The notes under the pieces were generated by a model, which saw only the letters and a list, made by a program, of their open reading frames with translations, ran no database searches and was not told where the DNA came from. From assembly GCA_964616135.1 (NCBI GenBank), contig CAZTTQ010000031.1:1-9882 (forward strand): a DNA stretch of 9,882 nt, written 5' to 3'. A program made the position numbers and the translations under genes. Positions 1 to 6,156 of this stretch are shown one piece after another. The number at the start of each line of letters is the position of its first letter. Within the stretch, counting starts at the first letter, position 1. Origin of the DNA: JAJYIV01 sp964616135 (GTDB lineage: Bacteria > Patescibacteriota > Patescibacteriia > UBA9934 > GWF2-40-263).

Positions 1-293
1 TCCGAGTGGTAGAGCTCGTACACGCCGATACGCAGCACGTTGCGGTCCACGACCGTGATCTCATCCACGGGCCACTCCGGGGCGAATTTGGCGATGATGG
101 CGTCAATATCCGTAATGCGGGTCAACACACCGTCCACCAATTCCCGGATGAACCCGCCGTCTTCAAAGTCCGGGGCGAATTCCTTCCGGCAAAATTCCAC
201 GATCTCATCCACCCGTTCCATGGGACGGCCGTTGAAATCCCACTGGTAGAGGACCTGCATGGCGATGGTACGGGCAAGATGGCGGTTGGACAT
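1..293 (-). CDS. nusB: NusB transcription antitermination factor (3' end cut by window edge)
   Basis: NusB is a small all-helical RNA-binding protein that, with NusE (S10), binds boxA RNA and supports antitermination of rRNA operons. The 97 visible residues begin MSNRHLARTIAMQVLYQWDF, which matches the typical NusB N-terminus (R-x-x-A-R, then a Q-x-L-Y helix). Residues 83-94 (DRNVLRIGVYEL) match the conserved central D-x-x-[IV]-LR-x-x-x-YE-L segment. About one third of a normal NusB lies beyond the edge. The ATG at 293 is chosen because it gives the canonical N-terminus. No Shine-Dalgarno precedes it, and a promoter ends about 10 bp upstream, so the mRNA may be nearly leaderless. It lies 98 bp downstream of rpmF on the same strand. 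Identity is clear from the sequence. Confidence 0.93.
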   Translation of the reverse strand, partial: MSNRHLARTIAMQVLYQWDFNGRPMERVDEIVEFCRKEFAPDFEDGGFIRELVDGVLTRITDIDAIIAKFAPEWPVDEITVVDRNVLRIGVYELYHS

Positions 294-303
294 ATCGGAA
301 ACG

Positions 304-332
304 ATGGTACAGGGAAAACGGGGGTGAAACAA
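304..332 (-). promoter_or_regulatory. Putative sigma70-type promoter of nusB
   Basis: Read on the minus strand, TTGTTT (327-332) is followed after exactly 17 bp by TACCAT (304-309). Transcription would start near 297, only about 4 nt before the nusB ATG at 293. It lies between the rpmF terminator-like hairpin and nusB, so nusB can be expressed independently of rpmF. The -10 is identical to that of the gyrA-operon promoter at 6045-6050. Confidence 0.5.
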
Positions 333-343
333 GCGTCTGATAC

Positions 344-382
344 AAAATCCCCGCCGGCCCCGCCAAAGGCGGGACGACGGGG
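344..382 (-). terminator. Terminator-like hairpin after rpmF
   Basis: Nested inverted repeat just downstream of the rpmF stop. The inner stem is CCCGCC (359-364) with GGCGGG (368-373) around a 3-nt loop. An outer stem pairs 349-353 with 378-382. On the minus strand the structure is followed by ATTTTGT (342-348), a short U-tract. It probably ends the rpmF transcript. The U-run is short, so partial read-through into nusB is possible. Confidence 0.55.
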
Positions 383-391
383 CTTGTCGGC

Positions 392-745
392 TTACTTGTC
401 GCCGGAACCCATCTTTTTAAGGGAGGGCTTGGCCGTGGCCTTTTTGGCGACGGCTTTCTTGGCGGGCTTGGCACTTGCCTTGGCGTCCGCGACGGCTTCG
501 GCCGTGGACGGCTTGTCCGCGTGAACGTGGCCTTTATGGGCGTTCTTGGTGGCGCGGGCGAGGCGACGGGCGGCCTTGGAATCAACCAGGCGGCCCTTGT
601 ACCAACCGCAGGCGGCACAGACGCGGTGCGGAAGCACCGGGGCCTTGCAGTTGCCGCAGACGGACACGGACACCGCCTTCAGCGCGAAATGCGCGGCGCG
701 GCGGCGCTTGTGGGAACTAGTGCGGCGATGACCAGGAAGAGCCAT
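392..745 (-). CDS. rpmF: 50S ribosomal protein L32, zinc-ribbon form with long basic tail
   Basis: L32 is a small structural protein of the large ribosomal subunit. The 117-aa product starts MALPGHRRTSSHKRRRAAHF, the usual basic L32 N-terminus. It has four zinc-ligand cysteines, C30-x2-C33 and C43-x2-C46, with the L32-typical PVLPHRVC between the pairs, so it is the zinc-binding (C+) type. The core ends near residue 54. The remaining 60 or so residues form a Lys/Ala/Pro-rich low-complexity tail, making the protein about twice the usual 55-60 aa. The frame is open upstream to 829, but the ATG at 745 gives the family start. The promoter at 773-801 leaves a leader of about 20 nt with no Shine-Dalgarno. 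nusB follows on the same strand. Confidence 0.95.
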   Translation of the reverse strand: MALPGHRRTSSHKRRRAAHFALKAVSVSVCGNCKAPVLPHRVCAACGWYKGRLVDSKAARRLARATKNAHKGHVHADKPSTAEAVADAKASAKPAKKAVAKKATAKPSLKKMGSGDK

Positions 746-772
746 AGGAAAATCAATGATGCGATGACCGGG

Positions 773-801
773 ATAGTAGCAAAGGCACGGGAAACGGTCA
801 A
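773..801 (-). promoter_or_regulatory. Promoter of rpmF
   Basis: Minus strand: TTGACC (796-801), 17-bp spacer, TACTAT (773-778), with TGC directly before the -10 (extended -10 pattern). It sits about 20 bp downstream of the M50 gene's terminator. A start near 766 leaves a leader of roughly 20 nt before the rpmF ATG. Confidence 0.7.
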
Positions 802-821
802 GATCTTGGCTGGCGAAGAAC

Positions 822-853
822 AAAAACACCCCATTCCTGGAAGGAACGGGGTG
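822..853 (-). terminator. Rho-independent terminator of the M50 protease gene
   Basis: An 11-bp stem joins 827-837 with 843-853 around a 5-nt loop, and TTTTT (822-826) follows on the minus strand. The one imperfect pair (833/847) is G-U in minus-strand RNA but an A-C mismatch in plus-strand RNA, so the hairpin is optimal in the minus direction. It begins 6 bp after the stop codon. Confidence 0.9.
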
Positions 854-858
854 GCAGA

Positions 859-2334
859 TCAGGGAGAGAACCCCCGGAAGAAATCGGCGGCATGCGTCGC
901 GGCTTCATGCCCTCCGGTCATCTCCATGAAGGAAAACAGGAGGAAAATGAACCCGGCATACGTGAGACCCCACAGGGCGGCGCGACTGGACGTGAGCGGA
1001 GGAAGCTCCGTTGAAGAACGGAACCCCTCCGGTTTCCACCGGTCCAAGACTCGTTGCTCCAACCGTGGATCAACCAGAGCGAACAGCGGGTTCTCCTCAC
1101 GGAGATGCTCTCGGTCGTGTGAGGCAAAGGGCGGCTCGAACGCCCAGGGAACATCGAGGATGACCGCTCCGATCAGAAGCCAGCGCGGCAGGTCACGATC
1201 GACCGGTTCCGTTTTCACCTTGATCGGATCGGCACCGACGGACAGACGCAGGCTGGCAAACGCGGCGTCGGCGCGTTCCAAGAACAGGCGGAGTTCTGCA
1301 CGACGTGCCAAAAACCGTTCCAAAAGCTCCTTCCTCGGCACAAGGACGCTCGGAGCGGTTCGAATCACATAGACGCCCTGGAACTGGTAAAAAGCGGCGT
1401 CAGATGCGCGTTCGATGCCCCACGCGCATTCGGGCGTCGCTCCGGCAAACGCCCACTCGTCCTTCTCCGTGAGACTTGCTTTCCACGCGTCAAAATCCAC
1501 CAAGACCTGCCGCATCGCCTCCATGTCTGGGGCGAGACGGGGATCTCGGCGAAGCGCCTGAAACGCACGATGCACACGACGGGCCCTGGCGTCTGGGGGA
1601 AGATCCAGCAGATCGATTGCCGCCGAGTACCAGAGGAACTGCGAGCGTCGTTTCCACTGCGTCAGCGGACGTTTCCGCCACATTCGTGCCGCATGGAACA
1701 AGGCGCATGAGAAGCCGAGAAGCGGACCCGACCATTCCACCATCCCAATGACGAAGAAGAAAACATATCCACGGGAAAGGCAAAATGCCAGGGCGAAGGC
1801 CTGTAGGAAGAACGCGACGACAAACGCCGTCCCCCGCCCCGCCGAAAGCGCCTTGACGACGTGGCCGCCGTCGAGCGGGGACATCGGGAGCAGGTTCAGC
1901 AGATTCACGAACGCGCCCCAGCACGCGGCCACCTCCCAGAGCGGATTGTCCGTGTAAAGGAAGCCGGCATAGATCAGGAGCGTGGCGCCAAAGCCCCAGA
2001 CGGGACCGGACAACGCCATGAACACGGTTGAGTCACGATCGGGCATGGGCGCGTCGGCGATGGCCACGCCTCCCATGAATGGCAGGAAGTAGAACCCACG
2101 TGTCGGCACGCCGGAACGGCGCATGGCCCACACGTGGCCGGACTCATGAACGCCGATAACGAACAGGATGACGGCGGCAAACCGCCAATCGGTCAGCAGG
2201 GCGTAAGAACCGAAGGCGGCGGCGCCCAACCCCAACTTAGTCAGTTTAAGACCCTTCAACAGCTTGAGAAGCAGGGCGCTAAACTTTGCAAGCAGAACGA
2301 CGAGCAATCCAAGCGAACGGCGTAGAGCGACCAT
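859..2334 (-). CDS. M50 (site-2-type) membrane zinc metalloprotease with long C-terminal domain
   Basis: Predicted multi-pass intramembrane metalloprotease of peptidase family M50. From the ATG at 2334 (491 aa), HESGH at 63-67 is the HExxH zinc motif, placed at the end of a hydrophobic segment. PMSPLDGGH at 150-158 carries the third ligand, Asp155. GGVA at 89-92 is typical of the family's membrane loop. About six hydrophobic segments lie before residue 215. A charged, probably soluble region of about 230 residues (220-450) follows, then a final hydrophobic segment (about 452-471) and a short tail. I recognise no PDZ or CBS domain in the C-terminal region. The start is set by AAAGG at 2341-2345, 6 nt before this ATG. 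An in-frame TTG at 2394 would add 20 residues but has no ribosome-binding site. The gene has its own promoter and terminator. The substrate is unknown. Confidence 0.85.
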   Translation of the reverse strand: MVALRRSLGLLVVLLAKFSALLLKLLKGLKLTKLGLGAAAFGSYALLTDWRFAAVILFVIGVHESGHVWAMRRSGVPTRGFYFLPFMGGVAIADAPMPDRDSTVFMALSGPVWGFGATLLIYAGFLYTDNPLWEVAACWGAFVNLLNLLPMSPLDGGHVVKALSAGRGTAFVVAFFLQAFALAFCLSRGYVFFFVIGMVEWSGPLLGFSCALFHAARMWRKRPLTQWKRRSQFLWYSAAIDLLDLPPDARARRVHRAFQALRRDPRLAPDMEAMRQVLVDFDAWKASLTEKDEWAFAGATPECAWGIERASDAAFYQFQGVYVIRTAPSVLVPRKELLERFLARRAELRLFLERADAAFASLRLSVGADPIKVKTEPVDRDLPRWLLIGAVILDVPWAFEPPFASHDREHLREENPLFALVDPRLEQRVLDRWKPEGFRSSTELPPLTSSRAALWGLTYAGFIFLLFSFMEMTGGHEAATHAADFFRGFSP

Positions 2335-2340
2335 GGCAAA

Positions 2341-2362
2341 CCTTTCGGCTCTCGAAAGAGCC
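2341..2362 (-). promoter_or_regulatory. Ribosome-binding site with adjacent UUCG-loop hairpin in the M50 gene leader
   Basis: On the minus strand, GGCTCT-TTCG-AGAGCC (2347-2362) forms a perfect 6-bp stem with a UUCG tetraloop. It is followed by GAAAGG, whose AAAGG (2341-2345) lies 6 nt before the ATG at 2334. The hairpin ends 1 nt before the Shine-Dalgarno and supports the 2334 start. It could also tune ribosome access, which is inference. Confidence 0.55.
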
Positions 2363-2409
2363 AAAAACCGAGTTGTGAAGGAAAATTGCCCCAACGGGAG
2401 GGACCGGCG

Positions 2410-2438
2410 AACCTACAGGAAAATAGGACGAGCGTCAA
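2410..2438 (-). promoter_or_regulatory. Putative promoter of the M50 protease gene
   Basis: Minus strand: TTGACG (2433-2438), 17-bp spacer, TAGGTT (2410-2415). The -35 is strong and the -10 weak. It lies directly after the gyrA terminator stem, so the M50 gene would be its own unit with a leader of about 70 nt to the ATG at 2334. Confidence 0.45.
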
Positions 2439-2439
2439 G

Positions 2440-2468
2440 ACAAACACCCCGGTCATTGCCGGGGTGTT
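2440..2468 (-). terminator. Terminator of the gyrA operon
   Basis: A perfect 10-bp stem pairs 2443-2452 with 2459-2468 around a 6-nt loop, beginning 10 bp after the gyrA stop. On the minus strand the 3' arm ends in TT and runs on as TTGTCTTG, an interrupted U-tract. The stem is strong but the tail is weaker than at 822-853 or 8286-8316. Confidence 0.75.
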
Positions 2469-2478
2469 CGAACGTCTC

Positions 2479-5001
2479 CTACTTCCCTTCTTCCTCTTCT
2501 TCCACGCCTGCATCCACGATAGTAGAAGAGGCAACCAGGTCGTTTTCCTTCTTAAAGCGCATGATGCGCACGCCTTGGGTGGCGCGGCCCAACACGGAGA
2601 TGGAGGACAACGCGCTGCGGATCACCTGGCCGGCTTCCGAAATGACCAAGAGGTCACGTTCGTCCTTGCCGCTGATGACCGCCGCATTCACGATCGGACC
2701 TGTTTTCTTGGTGACGGCAGCCGTCAGGATACCGCTGCCGCCGCGGCCCTGGATCTTGTATTCCGTCACGTCGGTGCGCTTGCCGTAGCCGTTCTCCATG
2801 ACGACCAGGAGCTGCAGCTGGCCCGCTTTCACCGCCGTGCCGTTTTCAATGATGTCCATACCGACGATCTTGTCGCCGGTCTTGAGTTTGATCCCGCGCA
2901 CACCGGCGGCGACGCGGCCCATCGGGCGGGCGTCTTCCTCCGAGAAGCGGATGCTCTGGCCTTGGGCGGTGACGAGGAGGACGTCGTCCTTTCCCGTACA
3001 GGGCTTCACCCATTCCAGGTTGTCACCATCGTTCAGCTTAATGGCGATAAGGCCGCTCTTGCGGACGTTCTCAAACTGGTCCAAGGCGGTCTTTTTGACC
3101 GTACCCTTGTTGGTGACCATCATGAAGTACTTGAACGACTCCATGTCTTCCATGGAGAGCGCGGCGGAGACGGTCTCGCCGGGGCCCAACTGGAGGAAGT
3201 TCACCAACGCCTGGCCCTTGGCCGTGCGGGAAGACTCCGGCACGTCGTAGGCCTTGAGCTGGAACACGCGGCCGCGCGTGGTAAAGAACATCAGGTCCTT
3301 GTGCGTGGTGGTGGTGAAGACCTGGTCCACCGTGTCTTCTTCCTTGGTGGTGAGGCCCGCGACGCCCTTCCCCCCGCGTTCCTGGCGGCGGAACGTCTCG
3401 GGCGGGATGCGCTTGATGTAGCCCTCGCGCGTGATCATGACCACCGTGGAGGTGTCCGGGATCACGTCTTCCATGGAGAATTCCTTGATACCGTGGGCAT
3501 TGATGGTGGTGCGGCGCGCGTCACCGTACTGGTCCTTCAGCGCCTTCACTTCGTCCGAAATGAGGGTGAGGATGCGCTTCTCGGACTTCAGAATGGCTTC
3601 CAATTCCTTGATGAGCTTGATCTTTTCTTCCAGTTCCTGTTCCACCTTGATGCGTTCCAGGTTGGCCAGCTGCTGGAGGCGCATGTCCAAGATGGCGAGG
3701 GTCTGCAGCTCGGAGAGCTTGAACCCCTTCATCAAGTTCACCTTGGCTTCTTCCTTGTCCTTGGACTTCTTGATGGTGGAAATGATCTTGTCGATCTCCG
3801 CCATGGCAATCTTCAAGCCCTCCAAGATATGGGCGCGGTCCTGGGCGCGGGTCAGGTCGAATTGGGTGCGGCGGCGCACGACGACCTTCGGGTGCTTCAG
3901 GTATTCCTCCAAGATCATCTTGAGGGAAAGAATGCGGGGCTGGAGGCCGTCCACCAACGCCAGCATGTTGTAGTGGAAGGTCTCCTGCAGCTGGGTGGTC
4001 TGGTACAGGCGGTTCAGGACGTTCTTGGGGTAGGCGTCCTTTTTCAATTCGATGACAATGCGCACGCCTTCCTGCGTGGATTCGTCGCGCAGGTCGCGGA
4101 TGCCCTCCACCTTTTTGTCGCGCACGTTTTGGGCGATGCGTTCCAGCAAGGAAGCCTTGTTCACCTGGTATGGGATTTCCGTAACGATGATGGCGAAGTT
4201 CCCCTTCTTGTCCTCTACGATTTCGGTCTTGGCACGCACGACGACGCCGCCCTTCCCCGTGGCGTACGCCTGCTGGAGGGCCTTTTTGTCGTAGACGATG
4301 GCGCCGGTCGGGAAATCGGGGCCCTGGACGAACTTGAACAAGTCCTCTACCTCCGCGTCCGGATGGTCGATCAAATGCAACGTGGCGTCGCACACCTCCG
4401 AGAGGTTGTGCGGCGGGATGTTGGACGCCATGCCGACCGCGATACCGACGGTGCCGTTGATAAGCAAGTTCGGCAACTTGGCCGGCAGGACCTGCGGTTC
4501 CTTGTGGGTGCCGTCGAAGTTCGGAATGAAGTCGACCGTGTCCTTTTCAATGTCGGTCATCAGTTCCTCGGCCGTGCGTTCCAACTTGGATTCCGTGTAG
4601 CGGTACGCGGCGGCGCCGTCACCGTCCAACGAACCGAAGTTGCCCTGCCCTTTGACGAGCGGGTAACGCAAGGAGAAGTCCTGGGCCATGCGGACCAAGG
4701 AATCATAGACGGCCGTGTCGCCATGCGGGTGGTATTTGCCGAGTACGTCGCCGACCACAGTGGCGCACTTCTTGAACTTGGCGCCGGCACGCAGGCCCGT
4801 TTGCCACATGGAATACAAAATGCGGCGGTGCACCGGCTTCAGGCCGTCCCGGATATCCGGCAACGCGCGGCCGACGATGACCGACATCGCGTAGTCCAGG
4901 TACGACGTGGACATTTCTTCCGTGATGTTGCGGGCTTCAACCTTGCCGACCAGCATTTCGGGGGAATCGGGATCACCAGGAAGAGGAAGTTTGGAGGCCA
5001 T
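2479..5001 (-). CDS. gyrA: DNA gyrase subunit A
   Basis: GyrA cuts and rejoins DNA in the A2B2 gyrase that introduces negative supercoils. The 840-aa product is full length. The breakage-reunion domain spans about 20-500. The catalytic tyrosine is Y135 in AAYRYTE, equivalent to E. coli Y122. The quinolone-determining region reads HPHGDTAVYD (91-100), with Thr96 at the E. coli Ser83 position and Asp100 at the Asp87 position. A charged coiled-coil region lies near 400-490. The C-terminal beta-pinwheel (about 510-825) opens with the GyrA box QERGGKG (540-546), which identifies GyrA rather than ParC. The usual box is QRRGGKG, so one Arg is replaced by Glu. The protein ends in an acidic tail (EEEEEGK). 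It starts 6 bp after the upstream gene's stop with no Shine-Dalgarno, suggesting translational coupling. It is last in a three-gene operon. Confidence 0.97.
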   Translation of the reverse strand: MASKLPLPGDPDSPEMLVGKVEARNITEEMSTSYLDYAMSVIVGRALPDIRDGLKPVHRRILYSMWQTGLRAGAKFKKCATVVGDVLGKYHPHGDTAVYDSLVRMAQDFSLRYPLVKGQGNFGSLDGDGAAAYRYTESKLERTAEELMTDIEKDTVDFIPNFDGTHKEPQVLPAKLPNLLINGTVGIAVGMASNIPPHNLSEVCDATLHLIDHPDAEVEDLFKFVQGPDFPTGAIVYDKKALQQAYATGKGGVVVRAKTEIVEDKKGNFAIIVTEIPYQVNKASLLERIAQNVRDKKVEGIRDLRDESTQEGVRIVIELKKDAYPKNVLNRLYQTTQLQETFHYNMLALVDGLQPRILSLKMILEEYLKHPKVVVRRRTQFDLTRAQDRAHILEGLKIAMAEIDKIISTIKKSKDKEEAKVNLMKGFKLSELQTLAILDMRLQQLANLERIKVEQELEEKIKLIKELEAILKSEKRILTLISDEVKALKDQYGDARRTTINAHGIKEFSMEDVIPDTSTVVMITREGYIKRIPPETFRRQERGGKGVAGLTTKEEDTVDQVFTTTTHKDLMFFTTRGRVFQLKAYDVPESSRTAKGQALVNFLQLGPGETVSAALSMEDMESFKYFMMVTNKGTVKKTALDQFENVRKSGLIAIKLNDGDNLEWVKPCTGKDDVLLVTAQGQSIRFSEEDARPMGRVAAGVRGIKLKTGDKIVGMDIIENGTAVKAGQLQLLVVMENGYGKRTDVTEYKIQGRGGSGILTAAVTKKTGPIVNAAVISGKDERDLLVISEAGQVIRSALSSISVLGRATQGVRIMRFKKENDLVASSTIVDAGVEEEEEGK

Positions 5002-5007
5002 AGAAGA

Positions 5008-5361
5008 CTACAGAGGTTGCACAGGAGGCAAAGGTTTCAGCTGCTCCGCCACGATGTCAGCGGCCGCTTTTTTGGTCTGGGCGTCTTTCAGGATGTCCGT
5101 GATGGTCGCGCGCGCGGCGTCCACGCCGGGAGAGCCGGTTTCCACCGCCTCGCTCCGCATGGCGTCCGCCCGCTCAACCACGCTTCCCATTCCCCGTCCA
5201 ATGCCCGTGATAAAGGCAGCCAAGGTCGGTTGTCCCGCCGTCATCCACCAGGCGACCACCACGAACAGCACGGCCACGCCCACACCGACCCCGTACGCCG
5301 CCTTTTGGCGGGAGGTGAGCTGCTGTGCGGGCAGGTGGAGGCGACCGTTGATGATGGGCAT
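5008..5361 (-). CDS. Small single-pass membrane protein, unknown function
   Basis: 117 aa, no family recognised. A short polar N-terminus (1-20) is followed by one strongly hydrophobic segment (about 22-42, ending VVVAWWMTAG). The rest is an Ala/Asp/Glu/Lys-rich stretch predicted helical (about 60-108) and a Pro-rich end (KPLPPVQPL). The positive residues before the segment (R18, K20) suggest N-in, with the C-terminal helix outside, but this is weak. It lies between the MBL-fold gene (15-bp gap) and gyrA (6-bp gap), all on one strand, so it is co-transcribed. There is no clear Shine-Dalgarno. It is accepted as real because the tight operon spacing leaves no room for another frame and it has a coherent membrane-protein composition. 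It may be only a genomic neighbour of gyrase, not a partner. Confidence 0.75.
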   Translation of the reverse strand: MPIINGRLHLPAQQLTSRQKAAYGVGVGVAVLFVVVAWWMTAGQPTLAAFITGIGRGMGSVVERADAMRSEAVETGSPGVDAARATITDILKDAQTKKAAADIVAEQLKPLPPVQPL

Positions 5362-5376
5362 ACGGTGGGATCGACC

Positions 5377-6024
5377 TTAGTCGCGGGAAAGGAGGACGAC
5401 CTGCATGTCTTCCATCGGCAGGTCCTTTTTCTGGATCTTATACTTCGGCACGGCGTCCGGTTTCACGCCCAACGCCTTCAGGAAGTCCGTCACCTGGGCA
5501 AGATTCTCTTTCAGCCCGTCCACGGCGTAGGTCATGGGAATGACCACGCGCGGCTCAATTTGGTTCACGACGTCCGCGGCCAGTTTCGGGTTCATCACCC
5601 GTCCGCTGCCGACCGGCACCATTAGGATGTCGATGTTTTTCAGCTGTTCCAGTTCCGCGTTGGTCAATTCACGATCCAACGCGCCCAAGTGGGCCAGGTA
5701 CATGTCTTCCGATTCGATGCGGTAGATGGTGTGCATTTTTGGCTTCCCCTTCCCCTCCGCCTTCAGGGGCACGGCCACGCCGTAGGCAAACACGCCTTTC
5801 GCCTCAAACTCACCCGGAGCGCGAATGAGGAATGGCTTGCCTTCCACGCTCGAGATGGCGTTCGCGTCTTCCTCATCATGGCTGGACAACACAAGATGGG
5901 CCGCCAACGAGCGCTGGCGCAACCCAAGGCCGTCCGCGTACGGGTCAATGACCACGGTAACGTCACCGTGAGCGGTCTTCGTGGTGAGTTCAAAACAAGA
6001 AAGTCCGTGCCAGGTAATGATCAT
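5377..6024 (-). CDS. MBL-fold (UlaG / Lactamase_B_3-like) protein with degenerate metal site
   Basis: 215 aa, the usual length for small metallo-beta-lactamase-fold hydrolases of the UlaG-like group. Family landmarks in order: HGLSCFEL (6-13, compare GHSCF), IDPY (26-29), the metal-motif region HDEEDAN (49-55), APGEFEAKGV (69-78, compare GPGE[YF]E), HLGALD (112-117), VPVGSG (136-141) and IPMTY (162-166). Active relatives carry H-x-H-x-D-H in the metal motif and a His in IPMHY. Here only His49 and Asp53 remain in the first motif and Thr165 replaces the later His. His112 is kept. Hydrolase activity is therefore doubtful. It may be a structural or binding relative, or bind metal atypically. It is first in the operon with the membrane protein and gyrA, with a short Shine-Dalgarno-less leader. 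Confidence 0.85.
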   Translation of the reverse strand: MIITWHGLSCFELTTKTAHGDVTVVIDPYADGLGLRQRSLAAHLVLSSHDEEDANAISSVEGKPFLIRAPGEFEAKGVFAYGVAVPLKAEGKGKPKMHTIYRIESEDMYLAHLGALDRELTNAELEQLKNIDILMVPVGSGRVMNPKLAADVVNQIEPRVVIPMTYAVDGLKENLAQVTDFLKALGVKPDAVPKYKIQKKDLPMEDMQVVLLSRD

Positions 6025-6044
6025 ACAGATGCGTCAACGCCGGA

Positions 6045-6073
6045 ATGGTAGCACGCGCCCAGGGCCGCAACAA
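6045..6073 (-). promoter_or_regulatory. Promoter of the MBL-gyrA operon
   Basis: Minus strand: TTGTTG (6068-6073), 17-bp spacer, TACCAT (6045-6050), with TGC directly before the -10. Start near 6038, giving a leader of about 14 nt before the ATG at 6024. A TTGACT a few bases further upstream is a better -35 by sequence but has no -10 at workable spacing. Confidence 0.6.
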
Positions 6074-6094
6074 TATGGAAGTCAAGGGATTTTG

Positions 6095-6120
6095 GGGAAA
6101 AGAAAAGCACCCCCGCTTCC
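6095..6120 (-). terminator. Weak terminator candidate after the 223-aa protein gene
   Basis: On the minus strand GGAAGC (6115-6120) can pair with GCTTTT (6103-6108) around GGGGGT, two of the six pairs being G-U, followed by CTTTTCCCC. The stem is weak. It is the only terminator-like element I see between the stop at 6157 and the next promoter. Confidence 0.25.
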
Positions 6121-6156
6121 TTCCCTGTTGGGTCGGAGGTGGAGGTGGAGAGGTTC

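Noticed and set aside
521..1372. Plus-strand open frame across rpmF and the end of the M50 gene.
   Set aside because: It crosses a terminator and a promoter that serve the opposite strand, and its sequence is Arg/Ser-rich with no recognisable domain.
2335..2394. TTG at 2394 as the start of the M50 protease (20 extra residues).
   Set aside because: It has no ribosome-binding site, and the added stretch contains a perfect UUCG hairpin and the AAAGG that serves the ATG at 2334.
2479..5001. Possibility that this is topoisomerase IV ParC rather than GyrA.
   Set aside because: A GyrA box (with one substitution) and a full C-terminal pinwheel with an acidic tail are present, features of GyrA.
2386..5625. 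Very long open frame on the plus strand (over 1,000 codons) opposite gyrA and its neighbours.
   Set aside because: It is antisense to clearly identified GyrA and the MBL gene, is His/Asp/Val-rich without any family signature, and is expected from the codon bias of a GC-rich gene read backwards. It also runs through the gyrA terminator.
6133..6156. GGAGGT-type purine-rich short repeat just after the stop of the 223-aa gene.
   Set aside because: Only about two and a half copies of a 6-bp unit. No adjoining gene starts on the plus strand, so it is not a useful ribosome-binding site or a significant repeat.
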